Assembly (NCBI GenBank): GCA_003551405.1
Contig: PUMO01000151.1
Span: 1-15,359, forward strand
DNA from: Mollicutes bacterium
GTDB taxonomy: Bacteria > Bacillota_I > Bacilli_A > Izemoplasmatales > Izemoplasmataceae
DNA length: 15,359 nucleotides
Direction: 5' to 3'
This document shows, piece after piece, positions 7,519 through 14,122 of the stretch (within the stretch, counting starts at the first letter, position 1; each line of letters opens with the position of its first letter). The notes under the pieces are model-generated. The model did not search any database. It had not been told where the DNA came from and worked only from the letters and a program-made list of their open reading frames with translations. A program made the translations under genes and the position numbers.

Positions 7519-8832
7519 GTGATTAATTTTAAATTTGCCGATATTGGTGAAGGGATTCACGAAGGTGTCATCCTCAAATGGAACTACGAGGTGGGTGACA
7601 CGGTTGAAGAAGGCGAAACCATGGTCGTTGTTGAGACCGATAAGGTGAACGCTGAAATTCCCGCACCAGACAATGGCGTTTTAAAACAAAAAGGCGCTGA
7701 AGTCGGAGAAGAAATACATGTCGGAGAAGTCCTGGCAGTCATCGATGATGGCTCAGGCGAGGGCGCAGAAGAAGCCCTCAAAGAAGAAGCAAAAGAAACG
7801 AACGATGACGACGACGATGAAGAAGAAGGCGCCAGTGTCGTTGGCGCTGTAGAGACGTCCAATGAAGTCTTACCTGCAAGTGACGAACACAAAAAAGTTG
7901 AACGTAAAGAACCAAGTGATCGTCCCGCGCTTGCTACACCTGTTGCACGCAAGCTTGCTAAGGACTTAGGCGTCGACATTAAAACCATCGAAGGCACCGG
8001 CCCTGGTGGACGTGTGATGAAAGAAGATATCCGCGCCGCCGCTGAAGGTGAAAAAGAGGCGCCTGCGAGCGACGCACCACGACCAAGCGGTGAAGCGCAA
8101 ACCCGTCCTGCGATGCCTAAACTGCCTGAAGAAGGCGTGCGCCGTGAAAAAGTATCGAAATTGCGTCAAAGCATTGTTAAAGCCATGGATACCTCCAACC
8201 AGCTCATCCCTGCAACAACCATCATGGATGAAATTGACGTTTCCAAACTGGTTGAGTTCAGAAATGAAAACAAAGGGCTCGCCAAAGAACATGACGCAAA
8301 ACTGACCTATTTACCACTTATCATCAAAGCGGTTATCAAGACGCTCAAGCAATATCCTATCTTTAATGCAAGCTTTGATCATGAAACTGAAGAAATTGTC
8401 TACAAAGACTTTTTCAATATTGGTGTTGCGGTGGACACCCCAGATGGGTTGATTGTGCCCAACATTAAAAATGCGGATCAAAAGAGTATCTTTGAACTTG
8501 CCAGTGAGGTTGATCGTTTGGCCGCCAGTGCGCGTGAGCGCTCCATTGGCTTAAGCGAACTGCAAAACACAACGTTCTCAGTGACCAACTACGGTGCCTT
8601 TGGTGCCAAGCTCGGAACCCCCGTCATCAATCATCCCGAAACCGGCATTCTCGGTATTGGTGCCATCACTAAAAAACCCGTCGTGAACGATAACGATGAA
8701 ATTGTCGTGGGTCACGTTCTGCCCCTTTCACTTACGATTGACCACCGTGTGATTGACGGTGGCGACGGTGGACGTTTCATGCTACAATTGAAACAGTACT
8801 TGAACGATCCCATGCTATTATTACTCAGTTAG
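7519..8832 (+). CDS. pdhC: Dihydrolipoyl acetyltransferase E2 of pyruvate dehydrogenase
   Basis: A 437-residue core protein of the complex, which moves acetyl groups from E1 to coenzyme A on a swinging lipoyl arm. Domains in order: one lipoyl domain (about 1-77) with acceptor Lys 42 in ETDKVNAEI; a highly acidic linker with a run of five Asp and three Glu near 96-103; a peripheral-subunit-binding domain (about 136-173, from RPALATPVARKLA to GGRVMKEDI); a second Pro/Ala/Glu linker; and the catalytic domain (about 208-437) ending with HRVIDGG, His 409 and Asp 413 being catalytic. Only one lipoyl domain is present, as in Bacillus. The start is GTG with AAAGGAG about 9 bases upstream. The ligase at 12446-13435 is the likely enzyme for lipoylating Lys 42. 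E2 proteins for other oxo acids look alike. Confidence 0.94.
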   Translation: MINFKFADIGEGIHEGVILKWNYEVGDTVEEGETMVVVETDKVNAEIPAPDNGVLKQKGAEVGEEIHVGEVLAVIDDGSGEGAEEALKEEAKETNDDDDDEEEGASVVGAVETSNEVLPASDEHKKVERKEPSDRPALATPVARKLAKDLGVDIKTIEGTGPGGRVMKEDIRAAAEGEKEAPASDAPRPSGEAQTRPAMPKLPEEGVRREKVSKLRQSIVKAMDTSNQLIPATTIMDEIDVSKLVEFRNENKGLAKEHDAKLTYLPLIIKAVIKTLKQYPIFNASFDHETEEIVYKDFFNIGVAVDTPDGLIVPNIKNADQKSIFELASEVDRLAASARERSIGLSELQNTTFSVTNYGAFGAKLGTPVINHPETGILGIGAITKKPVVNDNDEIVVGHVLPLSLTIDHRVIDGGDGGRFMLQLKQYLNDPMLLLLS

Positions 8833-8844
8833 GAGCGTGACATT

Positions 8845-10218
8845 GTGTCAGACTACGATGTAACAATTATCGGTAGCGGTCCAGGCGGCTATGTGGCCGC
8901 AATAAAGGCTGCACAAAACGGCAAGAAAGTGGCCATTGTGGAAAAAGAAGATGTTGGTGGGGTGTGCCTCAACTGGGGATGCATTCCGACCAAAAGTCTT
9001 TTGAGCAGTGCCAAAGTGTTCAAAAACTTCAAGGAAGCGAAAAATTTCGGCATCGATGTCGAAAAAGACGCGTTCAAAGTTAATTTTGAAAAAATGATTG
9101 ACCGCAAAAACAAGGTTGTCAAAAAACTCACCAGCGGTGTTGCCTCACTACTTAAGAAAAACAAAGCGGACCTTTACCAGGGTGAAGGGGTCATTAAAGA
9201 CAAAAACACTGTTGAAGTCGGTGAGACAACGCTTAAAACCAAAAACATTTTAATCGCCACCGGCGCCTCACCGGCGGTGCCACCGATTGAGGGCCTTGAA
9301 AAAGGGCTTGAAAGTGGTGATGTAGTGACCGCAAAAGAAATTTTGGACCTTGAACAACAACCCAGTTCTCTTACCATCATCGGTGGGGGTGTCATTGGGA
9401 TTGAATTTGCGACGATTTTTGCGACACTTGGAACCAAAGTGACCGTTGTGGAACTTCAAGAGGACATCTTGCTTCAAGTGGACAAGGAAATCCGTGATGC
9501 GTTTAAAAAAGCACTTAAAAAAGCTAAAATCAAACTTGAAACCAACGCGGGTGTCAAAAAAGTTGATGGCGGCAACGTCACGTTTGAACGGGATGGAAAA
9601 AGTGAGACCCTCAAAGCAGACAAAGTCTTGCTTTCGGTTGGCATGAAAGCCAATCTTGGTGGGCTTGATGCACTGGACCTTGAAATGGAGAACGGCTTCA
9701 TTAAAACCGATGAATATAGCCGTACCAACATTGAGGGTGTTTATGCAATCGGTGATGTCAACGGCAAACAAATGCTTGCGCATGTTGCCAGCAAAGAAGG
9801 GGTCACTGCGATTGAACATATTGATGGTCACGCGCAAAAACTCGATTATGAAAAAATGCCTTCAGGCATTTATACCTTCCCTGAAATTGCGCAAGTCGGT
9901 CACACCGAAGCAAGTGCCAAAGAAGCGGGCATTGACTATAAAGTCTCAACGTTCCCCATTGCGGCGAACGGAAAAGCCCTCGGTGAAGGTCAAAATATCG
10001 GCATGGCCAAAATGCTTGCGGATAAGAAATATAATGAAATCATCGGTGTGCATATCTTGGCCGATGGTGCCACAGAAATGATCAGTGAAGCGGTCATCGG
10101 CATGAACCTTGAGGCTCGTGCGGAGGATATCGCCAATGCGGTGCATCCGCACCCCACCTTATCAGAAATGCTTCATGAAACCGCGCACGGTATCATTGAT
10201 AAACCCATTCATATTTAA
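8845..10218 (+). CDS. pdhD: Dihydrolipoyl dehydrogenase E3
   Basis: A 457-residue flavoprotein that reoxidises dihydrolipoyl groups of E2 and hands electrons through FAD to NAD+. Seen: the FAD dinucleotide fold GSGPGGYVAA (10-19); the redox disulfide Cys 41/Cys 46 in GGVCLNWGCIP; a second Rossmann fold GGGVIGIEFA for NAD; the flavin motif YAIGDVNG; and the catalytic pair His 436/Glu 441 in HPHPTLSE. There is no N-terminal lipoyl domain of the kind that some mollicute and streptococcal E3 proteins carry. The start is GTG with AGGAG 9 bases upstream, 12 bases after pdhC. It is the last gene of the operon and ends at a strong terminator. E3 may also serve other oxo-acid complexes or glycine cleavage if they exist elsewhere. 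Confidence 0.96.
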   Translation: MSDYDVTIIGSGPGGYVAAIKAAQNGKKVAIVEKEDVGGVCLNWGCIPTKSLLSSAKVFKNFKEAKNFGIDVEKDAFKVNFEKMIDRKNKVVKKLTSGVASLLKKNKADLYQGEGVIKDKNTVEVGETTLKTKNILIATGASPAVPPIEGLEKGLESGDVVTAKEILDLEQQPSSLTIIGGGVIGIEFATIFATLGTKVTVVELQEDILLQVDKEIRDAFKKALKKAKIKLETNAGVKKVDGGNVTFERDGKSETLKADKVLLSVGMKANLGGLDALDLEMENGFIKTDEYSRTNIEGVYAIGDVNGKQMLAHVASKEGVTAIEHIDGHAQKLDYEKMPSGIYTFPEIAQVGHTEASAKEAGIDYKVSTFPIAANGKALGEGQNIGMAKMLADKKYNEIIGVHILADGATEMISEAVIGMNLEARAEDIANAVHPHPTLSEMLHETAHGIIDKPIHI

Positions 10219-10237
10219 TCCCCATTTATTGGGAATC

Positions 10238-10276
10238 CGCCCCTTTAACAGTCTTTTGTTAAGGGGGCGTTTTTTT
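10238..10276 (+). terminator. Intrinsic terminator after pdhD
   Basis: Stem CGCCCCTTTAACA (10238-10250) with TGTTAAGGGGGCG (10257-10269), 13 pairs with one G-U wobble, a 6-base loop and a run of seven T. It closes the pdh operon. Confidence 0.94.
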
Positions 10277-10314
10277 ATGGTGTATATCCGAAGTTTTCCT
10301 TTATTCATGATGTG

Positions 10315-10340
10315 TTCACAATTTCATGCTACATTATAAT
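10315..10340 (+). promoter_or_regulatory. Candidate promoter of the copper ATPase gene
   Basis: A consensus -10, TATAAT (10335-10340), lies 30 bases before the start codon. The best -35-like hexamer, TTCACA (10315-10320, 5 of 6), is only 14 bases upstream, shorter than normal; at 16-18 bases nothing good is seen. Short spacers can mark promoters that need an activator (for example MerR-type), but no such operator is recognised. I see no CopY box (TACAnnTGTA). Confidence 0.45.
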
Positions 10341-10370
10341 TGAAGATGCAAAACGAAGGAGTGAGACGGT

Positions 10371-12380
10371 ATGCATAATCATGAGACCCATCATGACCAT
10401 GAAACGCATAACCATGAAACACACCACACCCACGATGATCATCACCGTATGATGATTGATGATTTCTTTCGTCGTTTTTGGGTTGTATTGGTATTGACAG
10501 TTCCCATTTTAGTGTTGTCACCCATGATACAGGCATGGTTTAATTTCTCTGTAACGTTTAGCGGTGATACATTCGTCCTTTTCACACTATCCACTTTGGT
10601 GTATGGTTATGGTGGGTGGCCCTTTTTAAAGGGGATCAAAGACGAACTTGCCAATAAAAATCCGGGCATGATGACCTTGATTGCCATGGCCATCAGTGTT
10701 GCGTTTATCTATAGCAGCATGGTTGTGTTTGGCTTTCCGGGGGATGATTTCTTCTGGGAACTGGCCACATTGATTTTAATTATATTACTTGGACACTACA
10801 TTGAAATGAAATCAGTATTGAGCGCGTCCAAGGCTCTCGATGAATTGGCGGCGCTCATGCCCGATGAGGCGCATTTAATGGAAGGAAAGTCCGTGCGCGA
10901 TGTCAAGGTATCGTCTTTAAAAGCCGGTGATATGATATTAATCAAGGCCGGTGAAAAAATTCCAGCGGACGGTACGATTGTAAAAGGTGAATCCTTCATT
11001 GATGAATCCCTTATCACTGGTGAAGCCACACCGGTTGATAAGTCGACTGATGATGAAGTCATTGGCGGCGCGATCAATGGGGATGGTTCGCTTGAAGTTA
11101 GTGTGAAAAGCACTGAAGATGACGCATACTTATCCAAAGTCATCAATATGGTCAAAGACGCTCAAGCCGCGCAGTCAAAAAGCCAGGACATTGCGAACCG
11201 CGCTGCGAAATGGCTTACAGTCATTGCATTGATTGTTGGCTTTATTACATTGTTCACATGGTCACTGATTTCTGGCGATGCGACCTTCGCGATCGCACGC
11301 ATGGCGACGGTCATGGTCATTGCGTGCCCCCATGCGCTAGGCCTTGCCACACCGCTTGTGACCGCACGCTCAACCGCATTAAGTGCACAAAATGGACTAC
11401 TGATTCGCAATAAAACCGCATTTGAAAATGCAGGGACCCTTGATACCATTATTTTTGATAAAACTGGAACACTAACACAAGGGCGCTTTGGTGTTGATTT
11501 CATAAAACCCTTGCATGAAGACTATCAAGAAAACGATATTCTCAAAATCGCCGCAACGCTTGAAAAAAATAGTGAACATCCCATTGCACGCGGGATATTG
11601 AACATGGCTGAAACGCATTCACTTGAAACTGGAACCCTTGATGACTTCAAGACTGTCAAAGGTAGGGGAATCACCGGTACTGTCGATGGCAAATATACAC
11701 AAATTCTCTCGCCTCAGGCGCTTAAGAAACATAACTACACAGTGCCAGCGCTTCCTGATGAAGGGGTGACTACCAATGTCTTTGTCGTACGTGACAATAT
11801 ACTTATTGGCGCCATAGGGTTGTCTGATCAAATAAGAAAGACATCTAAAACTGCCATTGAAAAGCTTCAGGCTCGCGGGCTTAAATGTGTCATGATCACA
11901 GGCGACAACGCACGTGTTGCCAAACATGTCAGTGACATGCTCGGGCTTGATCAATTTCACGCTGAAGTATTGCCAGAAGATAAAAAGGCGTTGATTGAAG
12001 CTTTTCAATCAAACGGCGAACGTGTCGCCATGACGGGCGATGGCATCAATGATGCACCAGCGCTTGCGCAAGCGGATATGGGCATTGCGGTGGGCTCAGG
12101 AACCGACGTGGCGGCTGAGACAGCGGACATCATCCTGGTGAATTCAGATCCCTTGGATGTTGAAACCATTGTGCGTTTTGGTGCCGCAACCAATTCAAAA
12201 ATGGTCCAAAATTTAATTTGGGCGACGGCGTACAACATTGTCGCAATCCCGCTGGCGGCCGGCGTGCTTTATGGCGTAGGCATATTGATTTCCCCAGCCA
12301 TCGGGGCCGTCTTCATGTCGCTTTCAACCGTGATTGTTGCGATTAATGCCAATTTGTTAACGTTGGCGTCTACATCTTAA
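10371..12380 (+). CDS. copB: CopB-like copper-transporting P-type ATPase (P1B-3 type) with His-rich N-terminus
   Basis: A 669-residue heavy-metal pump of the cytoplasmic membrane, most likely exporting copper or silver ions. Visible: a histidine-rich N-terminal tail (12 His in residues 1-25); the actuator loop with GEKIPADG (194-201) and TGEATPV (216-222); the intramembrane metal motif CPH (319-321) in place of the CPC of CopA; the phosphorylated aspartate 363 in DKTGTLT; the HP pair (403-404) of the nucleotide domain; TGDGINDAPA; and final membrane segments with YN and MSLST, marks of the P1B-3 subgroup. There is no CxxC metal-binding domain. AAGGAG lies 9 bases before the ATG. No CsoR, CopY, CopZ or other copper gene is in the window, so its regulator is unknown. 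Family call is firm; the ion (Cu+, Cu2+ or Ag+) is inferred. Confidence 0.9.
   Translation: MHNHETHHDHETHNHETHHTHDDHHRMMIDDFFRRFWVVLVLTVPILVLSPMIQAWFNFSVTFSGDTFVLFTLSTLVYGYGGWPFLKGIKDELANKNPGMMTLIAMAISVAFIYSSMVVFGFPGDDFFWELATLILIILLGHYIEMKSVLSASKALDELAALMPDEAHLMEGKSVRDVKVSSLKAGDMILIKAGEKIPADGTIVKGESFIDESLITGEATPVDKSTDDEVIGGAINGDGSLEVSVKSTEDDAYLSKVINMVKDAQAAQSKSQDIANRAAKWLTVIALIVGFITLFTWSLISGDATFAIARMATVMVIACPHALGLATPLVTARSTALSAQNGLLIRNKTAFENAGTLDTIIFDKTGTLTQGRFGVDFIKPLHEDYQENDILKIAATLEKNSEHPIARGILNMAETHSLETGTLDDFKTVKGRGITGTVDGKYTQILSPQALKKHNYTVPALPDEGVTTNVFVVRDNILIGAIGLSDQIRKTSKTAIEKLQARGLKCVMITGDNARVAKHVSDMLGLDQFHAEVLPEDKKALIEAFQSNGERVAMTGDGINDAPALAQADMGIAVGSGTDVAAETADIILVNSDPLDVETIVRFGAATNSKMVQNLIWATAYNIVAIPLAAGVLYGVGILISPAIGAVFMSLSTVIVAINANLLTLASTS
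10374..10445 (+). repeat. Histidine-rich coding repeat at the start of the copper ATPase
   Basis: Three imperfect copies of a His-Glu-Thr-His unit (residues 4-7, 10-13 and 15-18) lie within a 24-codon stretch, built mostly from CAT/CAC, GAA/GAG and AC-N codons. The stretch gives 12 His between residues 2 and 25 and ends HTHDDHH. Such tails are known in CopB-type ATPases and bind metal ions. The copies have diverged in third positions, so this is not a fresh duplication. Confidence 0.8.
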
Positions 12381-12388
12381 TAAAATAT

Positions 12389-12430
12389 AAAAAGAACACT
12401 TCCGCCAGGGGCCGCGGAAGTGTTCTTTTT
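12389..12430. terminator. Bidirectional terminator between copB and lplA
   Basis: A perfect 17-base inverted repeat, AAAAAGAACACTTCCGC (12389-12405) with GCGGAAGTGTTCTTTTT (12414-12430), around an 8-base loop. T-runs exist on both strands, and the two flanking genes converge on it, 8 bases after copB and 15 bases after lplA, so it can end both transcripts. Confidence 0.93.
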
Positions 12431-12445
12431 AACGTAAGGGAGAGA

Positions 12446-13435
12446 TTAAGTGAATAAGCAGTGGAGGATGTCATCCACACTGATATGAAAGAAATATTCA
12501 TCAAGGGGCTCTTTACTGATGACGTCTTTAACGGCATTTTCTTCATAGCGTGTGCCGATGAGCTTGTTTTCAAGTTCACTGATGTCTCGGCTTCCTAAGA
12601 AGTCACCAAAAATCTTGAGGTTGGAAATGGCGCCGTCTTTAACATTGAAATGGAATTCAACCTTGCCGCCTTCATAGCGGCCGGCTTTTTCAATGGAAAA
12701 TTCAGGGCTCTCACCATAATTCCATTCCCAGGTGTTGTAGCGTTTTTCCATGAGATCATGTATCTTATCAAGATCGTCTTGGCTCAGTTCATAGACGTGT
12801 TTGGCAATGTCAGTTGTCCCAAGCAAATGTTCCAATAACGTCTTTTTAAACTGGGGCATGCTTACTGATTGGTTGAGATAGGGTAAAATGTTGGTGACGC
12901 GGCTGCGGTTGGACTTGATGCCTTTGGATTTGATCTTATCCGCTTTAACGTTTAAGACTTCCGCCACAAACGGTAAGTTCGCATCAAAAAGAATGGTGCC
13001 GTGATGGAGCATTTTATCTTTGTGGAAGCTTTGGGCGTTGCCGCTGATTTTTTGATCATCCACAACGATGTCGTTGCGTCCCTGAAATTCAGCTGGAACG
13101 CCGAGTTCCTTAAGGGCACTGATCACAGGTTCTGTAAATTTTTTATAGTTGTTGAGGTTGTCTTTGAGCTGCGTGACAAATGAGAAATTCAAGTTGCCAT
13201 CATCATGGTAAACAGCGCCCCCGCCGGTAATGCGGCGCACAACATTGACATTGTGGTTTTTGACCGCTTCAGGGTTAATCTCTTCAACCGTGTTTTGGTT
13301 GCGTCCGATGATGACGGAGTTTTCATTTTGCCATAAAAGCACAAAGTCTTCATCGTGACTGAGGTACTTAAGGACGTATTCTTCAAGTGCTAAGTTGAAT
13401 CGTGGATTTTTTGAATCATTCAGAATGGTTTTCAT
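12446..13435 (-). CDS. lplA: Lipoate-protein ligase
   Basis: A 329-residue enzyme that activates lipoate with ATP and attaches it to the lysine of lipoyl domains such as Lys 42 of PdhC. Seen: the lipoate/adenylate-binding motif RRITGGGAVYHD (67-78), the GRNDI segment (119-123), and the catalytic lysine 129 in DDQKISGNAQ, followed by HHGTILFD. The length shows that the C-terminal accessory domain is present, as in bacterial LplA/LplJ. I chose ATG 13435, with GAGGTG 6 bases upstream, over an in-frame GTG at 13444 that overlaps the binding site. It lies on the opposite strand to its neighbours, convergent with copB and divergent from pncA. No lipA or lipB (lipoate synthesis) is in the window, consistent with, but not proof of, scavenging. 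Confidence 0.92.
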   Translation of the reverse strand: MKTILNDSKNPRFNLALEEYVLKYLSHDEDFVLLWQNENSVIIGRNQNTVEEINPEAVKNHNVNVVRRITGGGAVYHDDGNLNFSFVTQLKDNLNNYKKFTEPVISALKELGVPAEFQGRNDIVVDDQKISGNAQSFHKDKMLHHGTILFDANLPFVAEVLNVKADKIKSKGIKSNRSRVTNILPYLNQSVSMPQFKKTLLEHLLGTTDIAKHVYELSQDDLDKIHDLMEKRYNTWEWNYGESPEFSIEKAGRYEGGKVEFHFNVKDGAISNLKIFGDFLGSRDISELENKLIGTRYEENAVKDVISKEPLDEYFFHISVDDILHCLFT

Positions 13436-13441
13436 GGGTTT

Positions 13442-13447
13442 CACCTC
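13442..13447 (-). promoter_or_regulatory. Ribosome binding site fixing the lplA start
   Basis: GAGGTG on the minus strand, 6 bases before ATG 13435; it overlaps and so argues against the alternative GTG at 13444. Confidence 0.8.
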
Positions 13448-13459
13448 TTTTTAGTTTCA

Positions 13460-13488
13460 ATTTTACTTTACTAAACGCACAGTGAAAA
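13460..13488 (-). promoter_or_regulatory. Candidate lplA promoter
   Basis: On the minus strand, -35 TTTTCA (plus-strand bases 13483-13488), a 17-base spacer and -10 TAAAAT (13460-13465) match the consensus at 4 and 5 of 6 positions. It lies 25 bases before the start codon. No NiaR- or BirA-like operator is recognised in this divergent gap. Confidence 0.4.
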
Positions 13489-13551
13489 CGCAATCAAAGT
13501 ACGCTAAAAAGGTGAATTTGCGGCTTTGTCGGTGTGTATTTCAAAGGAATA

Positions 13552-13560
13552 TGTTACAAT
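13552..13560 (+). promoter_or_regulatory. Candidate extended -10 promoter for pncA-pncB
   Basis: TGTTACAAT is an extended -10 (TG, one base, then TACAAT at 13555-13560, 5 of 6 to consensus), 28 bases before ATG 13589. No good -35 is seen at 16-18 bases. Confidence 0.5.
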
Positions 13561-13576
13561 ATAAGTGTTAAAAAGT

Positions 13577-13583
13577 GGAGGTG
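13577..13583 (+). promoter_or_regulatory. Ribosome binding site fixing the pncA start
   Basis: GGAGGTG, 5 bases before ATG 13589. It rules out the in-frame GTG at 13565, upstream of the site and only a few bases after the -10. Confidence 0.85.
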
Positions 13584-13588
13584 GTCAT

Positions 13589-14119
13589 ATGAAACGCGCA
13601 CTTGTTGTGGTCGATATGCAAAATGACTTTATTACTGGCGCGCTTGGGTTTGAAGGCGCGAAGCAGGTAAAAGAAAATGTGCTTGAAAAAATTCAGGCAT
13701 ATAAAGCACGTGAGGATACTGTTTTTTATACGATGGATACCCATGATGAAGGGTATTTAGACAGTGTTGAAGGCAAGCATCTTCCAATCAAGCATTGCAT
13801 TAAAGGCACCTGGGGTCAACAGATTGATCCGGACATTGCTGAAACGATTGGGGATTTTGACCCGGTGTTAGAAAAGCCGACGTTCCCTTCAAGCGGCTTG
13901 CTTGATTATTTGCGTTCCGGGGAATATGATACGATCGAACTTGTTGGGCTTGTGTCTCACATATGCGTCATTTCCAATGCGGTCATTGCCAAGGCGGGTG
14001 CACCGAATGCGCGCATCATGGTGGACGCACGTGCCACCGATGGTCCCGATCAGACCCTTCATAACAAAGCACTCGATGTAATGGAAAATCTACATATAGA
14101 AATTACGAACAGGAGTTAA
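13589..14119 (+). CDS. pncA: Nicotinamidase / isochorismatase-family cysteine hydrolase
   Basis: A 176-residue cytoplasmic enzyme that hydrolyses nicotinamide to nicotinate, the first step of NAD+ recycling. The catalytic triad is visible as Asp 9 (VVDMQNDF), Lys 96 (LEKPTF) and Cys 126 (SHICV). The nicotinamidase-type metal site is also present: Asp 50 and His 52 in MDTHDE, and His 69 just before Cys 70. That metal site separates it from other isochorismatase-like hydrolases. Its partner pncB starts 3 bases after its stop, which strongly supports the function. The ribosome binding site of pncB (AGGAG, 14111-14115) lies inside its last codons. Confidence 0.92.
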   Translation: MKRALVVVDMQNDFITGALGFEGAKQVKENVLEKIQAYKAREDTVFYTMDTHDEGYLDSVEGKHLPIKHCIKGTWGQQIDPDIAETIGDFDPVLEKPTFPSSGLLDYLRSGEYDTIELVGLVSHICVISNAVIAKAGAPNARIMVDARATDGPDQTLHNKALDVMENLHIEITNRS

Positions 14120-14122
14120 TCC

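Noticed and set aside
7584..7997. A serine-rich minus-strand open frame opposite pdhC
   Set aside because: The serine runs are simply the complement of the GAA/GAT-rich acidic linker of PdhC.
9268..9837. A 189-codon open frame on the minus strand inside pdhD
   Set aside because: It is a shadow of pdhD with no family motif and no upstream signals.
10219..10235. A small CCC/GGG hairpin just after pdhD
   Set aside because: The stem is only about 4-5 pairs and the strong terminator follows directly; it adds nothing clear.
13508..13571. A possible small gene: AAAGGTG followed by TTG 13518 and 17 codons to TAA
   Set aside because: The spacing to TTG is only 3 bases, the start codon is weak, the peptide has no feature, and the stretch overlaps the promoter expected for pncA.
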